From Deltaproteobacteria bacterium (GTDB lineage Bacteria > Desulfobacterota > Binatia > HRBIN30): a DNA stretch of 37,514 nucleotides. The notes beneath the pieces were generated by a model. The model was not told the origin of the DNA and ran no database searches. It saw only the letters and a list, made by a program, of their open reading frames with translations. The stretch covers positions 1 to 37,514 of the forward strand of contig JACQEN010000132.1 of assembly GCA_016200585.1 (NCBI GenBank). The letters run 5' to 3'. Below are positions 17,133-25,701 of the stretch, in pieces. Each line of letters starts with the position of its first letter. Positions within the stretch are counted from its first letter, which is position 1. A program made the position numbers and the translations under genes.

Positions 17133-18875
17133 CTACCCGAGCCGCTTGATGAGTCCCTGACGCTGCGCCTCCATCTCCTTGGGGAGGCGGTCGCCGAACT
17201 TCCCGAAGAACTCGCCGATCCCCTGGGTCTCGGTACGCCAGTCGTCGCGTGAAACCGATAGCAACTCGCTGATCGTCGACGCATCGAGATTCAGCCCGCT
17301 GACATCGAGCGCGCCGTTCCCGGGCAAGTAGCCGATGGGCGACTCGACGGCCCCACCCTTGCCTTGGCAACGGTCGAGGATCCAGCGCAGGACGCGCATG
17401 TTCTCGCCGAAGCCGGGCCAGATGAACTTGCCTTCGGCGTTCTGGCGGAACCAGTTGACGTGGAAAATCTTCGGGGGCTTCGGGACCACGCTGCCCATTT
17501 TCAGCCAGTGGCCGAAGTAGTCGGCCATGTTGTAGCCGCAGAACGGCAGCATGGCCATCGGATCGCGGCGCACGACGCCGACCGCTCCGCTCTGTGCGGC
17601 TGTCGTCTCCGAGGCTACGGATGCGGCAACGAACACGCCGTGGTTCCAATCGAACGCCTCGAACACCAGCGGTGCCGTTCGCGCTCGTCGTCCGCCAAAG
17701 ATCAGCGCCGAGATCGGCACGCCCTGCGGCTCGTTGAACTTCGACGAAATGCTCGGGCACTGCGCCGCCGGCGCCGTGAAGCGCGAGTTCGGATGCGCCG
17801 CCTTGTCCGGTGAGCCTTTGGTCCACGACTGCCCGCGCCAGTCGGTGAGATGCTGCGGCACCTCGCCATCGATGCCTTCCCACCACGGGCAGCCTTCGTC
17901 GGTCACCGCGACATTTGTGAAGATGCTGTTTTTCTTCACCGTCGCCATGGCATTCGGGTTGGTCTTGCTCGATGTGCCCGGCGCCACGCCGAAGAACCCG
18001 GCCTCCGGATTGATCGCCCACAAGCGCCCGTCGGGGCCAATGCGCAGCCAGGCGATGTCGTCGCCGACCGTCCACACCTTCCAACCCTTCTGCGACGCCG
18101 GCGGCACCAGCATCGCCAGGTTGGTTTTACCGCACGCACTCGGGAACGCCGCGGCGACGTAGTGGATCTCACCTTGCGGGCTTTCCAACCCGAGGATCAG
18201 CATGTGCTCCGCAAGCCATCCCTCTTCCTGCGCTTGCACGCTGGCAATGCGTAGCGCGAAGCACTTCTTGCCGAGCAAGGCGTTGCCGCCGTACCCCGAA
18301 CCGATGCTCCAAATCTCCTTGGCCTCCGGGAAGTGGCAGATGAAACGGCGATCGGGGCTGAGGTCGCCGAGAGAATGCAGCCCTTTGACGAACTCGCTGC
18401 TGTCACCGAGGGCGCGCGTCGCCACGTCGCCCATGCGCGTCATGATGCGCATGTTGGCAACGACATACGGACTATCGGTAATTTCCACGCCGACCTTGCT
18501 GAACGGCGAGCCCTCCGGACCCATGAGATACGGGATGACGTACATCGTTCGGCCCTGCATGGCGCCGCGAAACAAACTGCCGACCTTCTCGCGCGCCTCG
18601 CCCGGTGCCATCCAATTGTTGATAGGCCCGGCGTCTTCCTTCTTCTCGGAGCAGATGAAGGTGAGGTGCTCGGTGCGCGCCACATCGCTCGGGTCGCTGC
18701 GATGCAAGTAGCAATGCGGAAACTTTTCCTGGTTGAGATTCTGCAGCACGCCGCTGTCGAGCATCTCCTTGATGAGACGGTCGTTCTCCTCTTGCGAACC
18801 GTCGACCCAGTGAATGCGAGCCGGTGTGGTGATTGCCGCGACCTCGTCGACCCATTTTTTCAGCGCCGTGTTCAC
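17133..18875 (-). CDS. pckG: Phosphoenolpyruvate carboxykinase (GTP)
   Basis: Interconverts oxaloacetate and phosphoenolpyruvate with GTP/GDP, linking the C4 pool to gluconeogenesis. About 580 residues, normal for the GTP-dependent family. Key features are the P-loop with its redox-sensitive cysteine, [13 protein letters not shown] (SACGKTN at 246-252), the metal-binding kinase-2 motif DDIAWLR (D272-D273), the substrate-binding GGNALLGKK and the guanine-pocket region [20 protein letters not shown]. The GTG at 18875 is preferred since GAGGGG lies 5 bases upstream; an in-frame ATG at 18890 has no ribosome site. It follows the FAH-family gene by 33 bases, so they form an operon. Its outlet role suits the malyl-CoA lyase and the two acyl-CoA mutases in the window. 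Confidence 0.95.
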   Translation of the reverse strand: MNTALKKWVDEVAAITTPARIHWVDGSQEENDRLIKEMLDSGVLQNLNQEKFPHCYLHRSDPSDVARTEHLTFICSEKKEDAGPINNWMAPGEAREKVGSLFRGAMQGRTMYVIPYLMGPEGSPFSKVGVEITDSPYVVANMRIMTRMGDVATRALGDSSEFVKGLHSLGDLSPDRRFICHFPEAKEIWSIGSGYGGNALLGKKCFALRIASVQAQEEGWLAEHMLILGLESPQGEIHYVAAAFPSACGKTNLAMLVPPASQKGWKVWTVGDDIAWLRIGPDGRLWAINPEAGFFGVAPGTSSKTNPNAMATVKKNSIFTNVAVTDEGCPWWEGIDGEVPQHLTDWRGQSWTKGSPDKAAHPNSRFTAPAAQCPSISSKFNEPQGVPISALIFGGRRARTAPLVFEAFDWNHGVFVAASVASETTAAQSGAVGVVRRDPMAMLPFCGYNMADYFGHWLKMGSVVPKPPKIFHVNWFRQNAEGKFIWPGFGENMRVLRWILDRCQGKGGAVESPIGYLPGNGALDVSGLNLDASTISELLSVSRDDWRTETQGIGEFFGKFGDRLPKEMEAQRQGLIKRLG

Positions 18876-18908
18876 ATTTCCCCTCGTCATATTGAAGCGT
18901 GAGTTTGC

Positions 18909-19763
18909 CTACCGCTGCGCCGCAACGCAGCGATTGCGAATCGTACCAATGCCCTCGATCGTACTGACGATCTCTTCGCCCGCTTTGAGATAACGGCGCG
19001 GGTTACGCGTCGACCCAACGCCGCTCGGCGTCCCGGTAAAGATCATGTCGCCCGCTGCCAGCGTGCAATACCTCGAAAGAAAAACGACCAGCTCGGCGAC
19101 CGAGAAGATCAAATCGCTGGTACGCGCATCCTGCACGCGTTCCTGGTCGAGGTCGCAGCAGATCGCCAGGTCGTCGGGGTTGGCAAAGCCGTCGAGCGAC
19201 ACCAGCGCCGGCCCGATCGGGCCGTACGTGTCGCACGACTTGCCCATCGAAAACTGCGGCGGTACGTCGGCAAACTGCATCTTGCGGTCGGAGATGTCCT
19301 GCCCGACACAGTATCCCGCGACGTGCTTCAGGGCCGCGCCTTCGGTGATTCCCCGACCACCACGGCCGACGACCGCCACCAACTCGACTTCCCAATCGAC
19401 ATAGTCCGAAAGGATCTCGACGTCGGAGCGCGGCCCGACAATGCAATTCGGAAACTTGGTGAAGATGACGGGAGTGGAGGGAATCGGCAGGCCGGCTTCC
19501 GCGGCATGGGCTCGGTAGTTCATGCCCACGCCAAACACTTTCGCCGGTCGCGGTACAGGCGGGCCGAGGCGACTTTCATCGAGCCCAGCTGTGGCGTCGC
19601 CGCTGCGTACACCCGCCGCCCACTGAGTGAAGCTCTCCCAGTGCTCGAGGAGCGCCATCGGATCGGGCCCGAAGCGTCCTTTCGAGGCTTGTTCGACGTC
19701 GGCGACTTTGTCCCCGATCACCAGGGCTGCTCGCCCCTGCACGTTCGCCAATCGCACACTCAT
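18909..19763 (-). CDS. Fumarylacetoacetate hydrolase (FAH) family protein
   Basis: A 284-residue enzyme of the FAH fold, which cleaves or decarboxylates 2-oxo acids such as acylpyruvates or catechol meta-cleavage products. The Mg-binding acidic residues are visible in YVDWEVELVAVVG (Glu, Glu) and GQDISDRKMQ (Asp), with VFGVGMNYRAHAAEAG and MIFTGTPSGVG also typical. The ATG at 19763 has GAGAGGG about 6 bases upstream; a TTG five codons earlier is less likely. It precedes pckG in one transcript. The real substrate cannot be deduced; fumarylacetoacetase proper is longer, so a YcgM-like acylpyruvase or a 2-hydroxyhepta-diene-dioate isomerase role is more likely. Confidence 0.88.
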   Translation of the reverse strand: MSVRLANVQGRAALVIGDKVADVEQASKGRFGPDPMALLEHWESFTQWAAGVRSGDATAGLDESRLGPPVPRPAKVFGVGMNYRAHAAEAGLPIPSTPVIFTKFPNCIVGPRSDVEILSDYVDWEVELVAVVGRGGRGITEGAALKHVAGYCVGQDISDRKMQFADVPPQFSMGKSCDTYGPIGPALVSLDGFANPDDLAICCDLDQERVQDARTSDLIFSVAELVVFLSRYCTLAAGDMIFTGTPSGVGSTRNPRRYLKAGEEIVSTIEGIGTIRNRCVAAQR

Positions 19764-19923
19764 CAACAGCCCTCTCAACGCCGCGCCGCCGGGCCATACT
19801 TCGGGCGCCAGAAGCGGTAACGACGCTTGCTAGAGACTCCTACCAAAATGAAGGTTTGTACGGACCCGGTCAGCTAAACACGCTGCAAGCCGACTGGCAA
19901 CCAAAAGGACGGTGAGGATTTTT

Positions 19924-19958
19924 GGTCGTGAGCATGAAGCAGGTTCATGCTCACGACC
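19924..19958. repeat. Perfect 15-bp inverted repeat (hairpin) upstream of the FAH-family gene
   Basis: GGTCGTGAGCATGAA (19924-19938) and TTCATGCTCACGACC (19944-19958) are exact reverse complements around a 5-base loop GCAGG. A short run ATTTTT lies on the 5' side in plus orientation, which is the wrong side for a terminator of either strand. It lies 18 bases from the conserved 25-base motif at 19976-20000. An operator, an element end or a termination-like structure are possible. Confidence 0.8.
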
Positions 19959-19975
19959 GATGAAGCGGCCGTGCG

Positions 19976-20000
19976 GCGGAGATTCTCAGGAATAAACGAC
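19976..20000 (-). repeat. Copy 1 of a 25-base direct repeat adjoining a hairpin
   Basis: The motif GCGGAGATTCTCAGGA followed by ATAAACGAC occurs here and, with one mismatch in 25, at 25669-25693 in the same orientation. It lies 27 bases beyond the stop of the propeller gene on the minus strand. The core GAGATTCTC is itself palindromic. See the paired copy and the hairpin entries. Confidence 0.75.
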
Positions 20001-20026
20001 AGCCGCTTCCTCCCTCCGTAGCAGTG

Positions 20027-22762
20027 CTACTGCGGAGGACGGGTCGCCAGCCGCGGCGGCTTGCACTCCAGCGTCAACGAATCGGTATCGCTCGCCCGCT
20101 TCTTGCCGGTAACGGGATCTTTCGACGGCAGAGCCTTGAGTCTGAGCGTCGCCGAGGCCCGAGTGAAGCCATGTGCCGTCTTGCGCAGCGGCACTCGAAT
20201 CGCTGTGAAGCCGGCACATCGATCTGTAGCGGTCAGTGATGGAGTGAAGGCAACGATGCGATTGTCGCACTTGCCATTGCCGCTACCGGCTGAGGCGCCA
20301 CAATCGCCATCGCTGCTGCACGGCTGTCCCCGCTTCAGGCTACCGCCCTTGCACTTCCCGTGGACCGTTCCGCCCAATCCACGCAGCGACGCCTCCAAGC
20401 CATCGCGATTCGCAGCGGCTACTCCGCCCTGTGGTGCTGCGAGTTGAACCTGTCCGACGTCGGACGCTGTACACGGGAAGCGCTGCTCGGCTACGTTGAA
20501 GCAGAGGCGTACACGAAACGTACACGAACTGTCCCCCGGAGGGCCGAAGTCGCATGCGGGATCGTCGTCCGTGCACAGCTGTCGAGAGACCGGAATGCCC
20601 ATGCTGTTACGTGCCGGAATGAGTGCTGCCGACCACTCGTGAATACAGTCGTGGGCACTGGTGCCGCCGCCAGGAATCATAGCTGTGGCAGCTGGAGGGC
20701 CAGTCACTTTCTGAAATATCCCACTTTCGCCGCCGGCGGTCCCCGTAGCGGCCAAGAGGAGCGCCGAAGGGAGTGGTAATTCCGCACGCTGCGGACCGGT
20801 CGGGGTGGCCGAGCCGCCACTAACGATGAGCGCCCTAATGAAAAGGTTCGGCATGCCCTCGTTCGAGAGCGGCGTCCAGGTTCCCCCCGCATCCTCACTG
20901 GCGTAGACGCCGGTAGATTGCAGCGCGGCGAAAAGATGCGATGGGTCGTTTTCATCGATTGTCAGCGCGGCGTCTTCTGGGCTACTGGTCAATATAGGTG
21001 CCGTATTTCGCCACGTCGCCCCACGGTCGGCACTCTTGTAGAGCCCGCATCCTGTCGATGCATAGATCACCGATGAATCGCTCGGATCGATCAACATCCC
21101 CCAAATGTACGTTGCGGTGCAATCACCGCTTGGCGGCAGGTTGAAGCTGACCCAGTTGGCGCCGCCATCGGTGCTCTTGCTCGGGTTCGTGCCGCCCGCG
21201 TATACCGTGAGCGGATACACCGGATCTACGGCTATGGGAGTGAAAATTCCTCCAGCAACTCCATGCAGCAGAGACCAATTGGCGCCTCCATCAACGGTTT
21301 TGTACATCGAGTACAGCGTGTCTGCGTATACGATATTTGGGTTTGATGGATCGATCGCGAGTCCGTATCCACTATACGAGTCATCGAGAACACTCTGCCA
21401 ACTATTGCCGTCATCCGTGCTCTTGAACACGCCCTTTGGTTTGCCGTCCTCACCCGCCACGGTGGCATACAACGTCGACGGCGCCTGAGGGCTGGTGACA
21501 AGAGTCCACACCGTCTGATCCGGCGGAAGCCCGGCGTTCCTCGGCTCCCAAGTCGTGGTGCCGGGTGCGCGAAACCACACGCCCACCGTATCCGTGCCCG
21601 CGAACAACGCCGCGTCAGTGGCCCGCCGGGCGAACGTGGTGATCGACGCGGCGTTCACGCCAGCCGTACGCAGCACCCAGGTGTCCCCCGCATCATTGCT
21701 GCGGAAGACGCCCGCCCCGGTTCCGGCGTACATGACATTGGGACTCTGCGGATCGATCGCGATCGCAAGGATGCGATGGCCTACGAGCCGCGTCATCCAA
21801 GTATTCCCGCCATCCATGCTCTTGTAGAGGCCATCGCCGGGCGAAAAAGCTGCGCCAACGAAGATGGCCCCGTCGAGCGGCGAAATCACAATGGCGTGAG
21901 GCCACGGTCGCAAAGGACCGGAACCGAGGACTTTTGCGAAGCTATAGCCTCCGTCATCACTACGGTAGGCTCCGTCGGTTGCTCCGAAATAGATTCGCCT
22001 GACGTCAGATGGATCAATTGCCAGACCACAGAACCACGGATCGTTGGCCAACAACCCCACGTCGGCGTTGACAAGCGTCCATGTCGTACCCGCGTCTGTG
22101 CTTTTGAAGAGACCGGTTGCGGGTGCCAGACCATAGATGACATCTGTCATCGTTGCCGCGATTGCCGTGGCACACATCCCGGGCTGGCCCTGCGACTCCC
22201 AGGTCTGCCCGGCGTCCTGACTTCGCATGTTCAGGCCGTACACGATGTTTGGGTTGCTAGGATCGAATACAATTGAGCCTCCGCCGTTCCCATTCGTGTA
22301 ATTCCACGACACCCCGGCATCATCGCTACGATTGATCATCGGAGGCGTGTTTCCCGCGACGACGGATCCGGCCAAGAGCACAGAAGGCTGATCCGGCTTG
22401 ATGGCGATGGACACCACTTCCGTTCCCGAAAAGCCCGTGGAGCTCGGGAGCCATGACAGCCCGGCGTCGGTGCTCTTGAACAACACCCCTTGTGTGCCAG
22501 CGTAGATTGTGGAGGGAGTGGTAGGATCGATGGCAAGCGAAAAGGTGTGGCCGCCCTGCGGTCCCCCGACAAAGCACCACGAGGCCCCGGCGGGCTCGGA
22601 CCGACACTGGGAACTGCAACCGTCACAGTTGTTTCGGTTGCCATCGTCACACTGCTCACCCGGATCGAGAACACCGTCACCGCACACAGCAACGGCGACG
22701 GGTGGAGTGCACAACACCACCACAGCGAAAACGGCAAGGAAACGACACCCCCAGCTCCTCAT
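20027..22762 (-). CDS. Secreted BNR/Asp-box beta-propeller protein with Cys-rich repeat and lineage-type C-terminal domain
   Basis: A large exported protein of 911 residues. A signal peptide (MRSWGCRFLAVFAVVVLCT to AVAV) is followed by a myxobacterial-type Cys-rich repeat, CGDGVLDPGEQCDDGN-NCDGCSSQC. Then about twelve Asp-box/BNR repeats (KSTDAGLSW, RSDDAGVSW, KSMDGGNTW, KSTDGGANW and similar) suggest one or two sortilin/sialidase-like propellers, with no sialidase catalytic residues seen. The C-terminal 230 residues are a Cys-rich region (CIHEWSA, CTDDDPACDFG, VRLCFNVAEQRFPC) ending in a beta-rich segment (DTDSLTLECKP). It probably functions outside the cell; its function is unknown. The ATG at 22762 has GAGGGG 5 bases upstream, better than an ATG 33 bases earlier. 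Base composition is less GC-rich than in the metabolic neighbours. Confidence 0.8.
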   Translation of the reverse strand: MRSWGCRFLAVFAVVVLCTPPVAVAVCGDGVLDPGEQCDDGNRNNCDGCSSQCRSEPAGASWCFVGGPQGGHTFSLAIDPTTPSTIYAGTQGVLFKSTDAGLSWLPSSTGFSGTEVVSIAIKPDQPSVLLAGSVVAGNTPPMINRSDDAGVSWNYTNGNGGGSIVFDPSNPNIVYGLNMRSQDAGQTWESQGQPGMCATAIAATMTDVIYGLAPATGLFKSTDAGTTWTLVNADVGLLANDPWFCGLAIDPSDVRRIYFGATDGAYRSDDGGYSFAKVLGSGPLRPWPHAIVISPLDGAIFVGAAFSPGDGLYKSMDGGNTWMTRLVGHRILAIAIDPQSPNVMYAGTGAGVFRSNDAGDTWVLRTAGVNAASITTFARRATDAALFAGTDTVGVWFRAPGTTTWEPRNAGLPPDQTVWTLVTSPQAPSTLYATVAGEDGKPKGVFKSTDDGNSWQSVLDDSYSGYGLAIDPSNPNIVYADTLYSMYKTVDGGANWSLLHGVAGGIFTPIAVDPVYPLTVYAGGTNPSKSTDGGANWVSFNLPPSGDCTATYIWGMLIDPSDSSVIYASTGCGLYKSADRGATWRNTAPILTSSPEDAALTIDENDPSHLFAALQSTGVYASEDAGGTWTPLSNEGMPNLFIRALIVSGGSATPTGPQRAELPLPSALLLAATGTAGGESGIFQKVTGPPAATAMIPGGGTSAHDCIHEWSAALIPARNSMGIPVSRQLCTDDDPACDFGPPGDSSCTFRVRLCFNVAEQRFPCTASDVGQVQLAAPQGGVAAANRDGLEASLRGLGGTVHGKCKGGSLKRGQPCSSDGDCGASAGSGNGKCDNRIVAFTPSLTATDRCAGFTAIRVPLRKTAHGFTRASATLRLKALPSKDPVTGKKRASDTDSLTLECKPPRLATRPPQ

Positions 22763-23097
22763 TGTGCCCCTCTTTTCGCGTCGAGTGAGAGCCATTTACT
22801 GTAGCCCCCTCGACCGTCTTACCGCTGCGCGTTTAGACAGCTGATGTCAAGGCGCAGCCTGGGCTTGCCTACCTGGAGACGTGCTAACGCGAGTCTGGGC
22901 TCGATTCGATCTGCTGGGATGGGGCAGACTCTTGCAGTGCTGGGTCCTCCTGGCACGTTCGCTCGCGCTGTCCGGGGCGGCTTCCAACTTCTCGGCACGC
23001 TGCGCCCATATGCACCCGCTGACGCGGCGATGAGTGTTTTCGTTGCCGCCACCGATGGCGGCCGTAGGGTGAACCACGGCGGCGCCCCGACATTGTC
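22763..23097. other. 335-base intergenic region between the two secreted-propeller genes
   Basis: Contains the leader of the 20027-22762 gene on the minus strand. No gene, strong hairpin or promoter consensus was recognised; an open plus-strand frame across it is antisense to the next gene's end and has no family resemblance. Confidence 0.4.
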
Positions 23098-25026
23098 TTA
23101 TGGGACCGGGCAACTGGGCGGGGCGTACGACGAGTTCTTCGCCCTAAACACCCCGCTTGGTCCGGGGTTCGCTGTCCCGTGGTCCATCACCACCGTACCA
23201 CCAAAGGTGAAACACTGTGGCACCGCGGTCCCGAGCTGGATGGAAACTGTCAGCGAACCTTGATTGGCTTCGTCGAGAGTAAACGGGATCGTGCCAAGCC
23301 TACCCAAGCACATCGCCCCCAGACGCTTACCTCCCCCGGCGCGCAGTGACTTGCACGGGCCGTTCGCACCATGAGGATCGTCGTACCTGTATCCCAGGGA
23401 ACCGGGTGGATTGCCAAGCCCCGTCCACCATCCACCAGCCGGCAGCGTGAACGCTGCGGACTCGAGCGTTGCCGGGTTCAGGAGTCGTAGCTTTGCCCCA
23501 CCGATGATCGGATCACCGGCGCTCCCAGGAGGCGATGTACGGATCGTACTATCCTGACTCACCGCGCTCAGCATGCGCTTTGTGGGGTCGCCGGAATTAT
23601 CCCTCACCACTAGCTTCTTGCCGCGCACTTGACCAACCGTCCCATCCAGACCACTCAAGTCTACGACGGTGAATGCAAACGAGGGAGTCGCTTCCGTCTC
23701 GCGACGCCCTGCGGCAATTGCGTTCCCTGAGCTGTCGACTGTTCCGCTGACAAAAAATCTACCTTGGTCAAGCGGGCTCACGATCTCTTGTTGCCAGAGC
23801 GGCACGCCGGTTCCCCCGGCCAGCTTTGATACCAAAATATTACTCTTGTCAGTTGTCGCGATGACGTCGGTTGCGGCATCGATCGCGACCGCCCCGGTCC
23901 TGCCCTTACCCAACGATTGACGCCAGATCTCGGCTCCGGTGTTCCCGGCGAACTTAACCGCGATGCCAGACCGATTGGAGCGGCGATCGTTGATAACGCC
24001 CCCCGCAACGACATTCCCGACCCCATCGACCGCCACAGAGTAGGCCCAATCGTTGTCGCCCGAGAAGTCTATCTCCCTTCGCCATAGCTCCGCCCCCGAG
24101 CCTCCGGAGAGCTTGATCGCCGCAAAATCGGCACCGCTACCCACGTTCTCGACTGCCCCTACCGCCATCACGTCCCCTGCCGCATCTAGTGCTACGGCGC
24201 CCGCTTCATCGTCGCCAAGGGCTGCAGTACCGCTGATTTCTTCGCGCCATAACTCAGCCCCTGAGCCTCCAGAGAGCTTGATCACGGTGAAATCAGGACC
24301 CGTTGCCGTGTTGTCGAGAACGCCCGCAGCGACGACGTCCCCAGAGGTGTCCACGACTATTGGACCAGCACCATTGTAGGATCCGCCCGCGGTGGTGCCG
24401 CTGATCTCGAAGCGCCAGACCTCGACCCCTGACCCTCCCGCAAACTTGATCACCGTGAAGGCATTGCCAGTAACCGTCTCGGAGAGGTTTCCCGCCACGA
24501 CTACATCACCCGCTGCATCGACCGCGGCGGACCGCGCAATATCCACGCCCCCGGCGGGCCCATTGATCTCCTTACGCCAGAGCTCCGCACCCGATCCGTT
24601 GGCGAGCTTGATCACGATGAAGTCTTCACCGGTACCGAGGTTCGAGATTACACCCGCGGCAATCACATCGCCTGTCGTGTCGACAGTCACGGCGAGGGCG
24701 GTATCTATGTCGAGATTTCCAACTTGGGTTCCATCGACAAGATGTCGCCAAAGCTCGATGCCAGTAGCTCCATCAAACTTGATCACTGCGAGATCTCCGT
24801 TCACACGACCAGCCGCGACGACGTTCCCGGCGATGTCAACAGTTACAGATCGCGCCTCTCCTTGACCAGAAGCCGCCGAGCCACCAATGTCCTGGCGCCA
24901 AGCGGTGACCTCTTGAGGAAAAATCATGCCTGCGAGCGCAAGAGCACCGGTGAGTGCGAGAAGTGCGGGCTGGGTACAATAGCGGGTGGAACTGAAGGCT
25001 ATTCCTGGGAGAGTTTCGGGAAACAT
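23098..25026 (-). CDS. Secreted seven-repeat beta-propeller (PQQ/SBBP-like) protein with lineage-type C-terminal domain
   Basis: An exported protein of 642 residues with a long signal region (hydrophobic PALLALTGALALAGMIF). Seven repeats of about 60 residues follow, each with an AVDxxGDVVAAG strand and a VIKLxGGSGAELWRxEI strand, consistent with a seven-bladed propeller related to PQQ-like or SBBP repeat proteins. The last 190 residues (from GKKLVVRDNSGDPTKRML through GPCKSLRAGGGKRLGAMC, PFTLDEANQGSLTVSIQ to CFTFGGTV and a CPVP end) form a module that I recall as common at the C-termini of Binatia secreted proteins. Function unknown. GGAGGGAAGCG precedes the ATG at 25026. It is in tandem with the BNR propeller gene, separated by 335 bases. 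Confidence 0.8.
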   Translation of the reverse strand: MFPETLPGIAFSSTRYCTQPALLALTGALALAGMIFPQEVTAWRQDIGGSAASGQGEARSVTVDIAGNVVAAGRVNGDLAVIKFDGATGIELWRHLVDGTQVGNLDIDTALAVTVDTTGDVIAAGVISNLGTGEDFIVIKLANGSGAELWRKEINGPAGGVDIARSAAVDAAGDVVVAGNLSETVTGNAFTVIKFAGGSGVEVWRFEISGTTAGGSYNGAGPIVVDTSGDVVAAGVLDNTATGPDFTVIKLSGGSGAELWREEISGTAALGDDEAGAVALDAAGDVMAVGAVENVGSGADFAAIKLSGGSGAELWRREIDFSGDNDWAYSVAVDGVGNVVAGGVINDRRSNRSGIAVKFAGNTGAEIWRQSLGKGRTGAVAIDAATDVIATTDKSNILVSKLAGGTGVPLWQQEIVSPLDQGRFFVSGTVDSSGNAIAAGRRETEATPSFAFTVVDLSGLDGTVGQVRGKKLVVRDNSGDPTKRMLSAVSQDSTIRTSPPGSAGDPIIGGAKLRLLNPATLESAAFTLPAGGWWTGLGNPPGSLGYRYDDPHGANGPCKSLRAGGGKRLGAMCLGRLGTIPFTLDEANQGSLTVSIQLGTAVPQCFTFGGTVVMDHGTANPGPSGVFRAKNSSYAPPSCPVP

Positions 25027-25057
25027 CGCTTCCCTCCTGTCATTTGCCACAATCATT

Positions 25058-25089
25058 GACCAGGGGCGTTGAGGACCAGGGGCGTTGAG
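25058..25089. repeat. Perfect 16-base tandem duplication
   Basis: GACCAGGGGCGTTGAG is repeated twice head to tail directly upstream (minus strand) of the propeller gene's start. It could be a slippage product or a binding-site pair. Confidence 0.8.
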
Positions 25090-25291
25090 GCCGTGACGTT
25101 AAGCGTTCTCTTCTTTTCGCTGCCTCTTTTCTTTCTCTTCGGCCGTCGTTTCTGGTCGCTATCGTTCCCGCTGCCGGCTCCGGCGGCGGCTGAAGCTGCC
25201 GCAGACGTTTACCACATGTCGCGCGTTGTGAGCTAGCCGATCGAGTGCGCTCTAGGCGAGGAGGGATCGTCGAAGAGGGGCGGAACGCGGC
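25090..25291. other. Spacer with a pyrimidine-rich tract
   Basis: Holds a run of about 40 bases almost purely pyrimidine on the plus strand (TCTTCTTTTCGCTGCCTCTT and on) near 25109-25140, purine-rich for transcripts of the minus strand. No PIN-type or DUF5615 toxin gene, the usual partner of DUF433, was found here. Confidence 0.4.
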
Positions 25292-25640
25292 TCACCCGTT
25301 CCCGGTGAGCCAGCGCGCCTCCATCCGCCGCCGAAGGCTGGTCAGAAACTTCCTGTGCTCCGCGCCCAGGTCGCCACGGAGTGTCTTGTCCAGCCAGTCT
25401 TGCATCTTCAGATACGCGTCCGCGGCCCTACGATGCATCCGATAGTAGTGAAAGACGCCATAAACATCGGCAAGAGTAAGGCATGGTACTCTTGACCGAT
25501 CTGTTCCGGCGTGGACCTCGCCAAGACGCATGGATGATGCTGTCGACCGACACGCGCGTGCCGGCGACGCGCCACAGACCACCGTAATACGGGTGGCGTC
25601 TAGGTTTGACCGAAACGTCCGATAGCGACACGTCATTCAC
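25292..25640 (-). pseudogene. Frameshifted DUF433 (VapB-type antitoxin-like) gene
   Basis: Read in three successive frames, this minus-strand stretch gives a DUF433-type protein: a first frame with RHPYYGGLWRVAGTRVSVDSI, then in a second frame TPEQIGQEYHAL, then in a third LTLADVYGVFHYYRMHRRAADAYL to a stop at 25292. Two separate one-base deletions explain both joins (after WRG near 25510 and after YHA near 25475). DUF433 proteins are helix-turn-helix-like and often act as antitoxins to PIN-type toxins; no toxin gene is present. GTG at 25640 is the likely original start. An 8-base inverted repeat (25289-25296 with 25304-25311) overlaps the stop. Confidence 0.7.
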
Positions 25641-25642
25641 GA

Positions 25643-25664
25643 ATAGGCCGGTTGTCCGGCCTAT
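25643..25664. repeat. Perfect 9-bp hairpin next to repeat copy 2
   Basis: ATAGGCCGG (25643-25651) and CCGGCCTAT (25656-25664) are exact inverted repeats around TTGT, 4 bases from the 25-base motif at 25669-25693. Arms differ in sequence from the hairpin at 19924-19958, but the arrangement hairpin-then-motif is the same. Confidence 0.75.
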
Positions 25665-25668
25665 CCGC

Positions 25669-25693
25669 GCGGAGATTCTCAGGACTAAACGAC
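25669..25693 (-). repeat. Copy 2 of the 25-base direct repeat
   Basis: GCGGAGATTCTCAGGA followed by CTAAACGAC, identical to 19976-20000 except for one base. It lies 8 bases after the stop of the malyl-CoA lyase gene on the minus strand. With copy 1 it brackets the two secreted-propeller genes and the DUF433 pseudogene (5.7 kb). Confidence 0.75.
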
Positions 25694-25701
25694 GGTGGGT
25701 T

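Noticed and set aside
19917-19958. The 15-bp hairpin as an intrinsic terminator
   Set aside because: The only T-run is on the 5' side in plus orientation, and becomes an A-run after the stem for the minus strand, so it does not fit either direction.
22844-23263. Open plus-strand frame of 139 codons between the propellers
   Set aside because: It overlaps the 3' end of the propeller gene on the other strand, and its sequence resembles no family.
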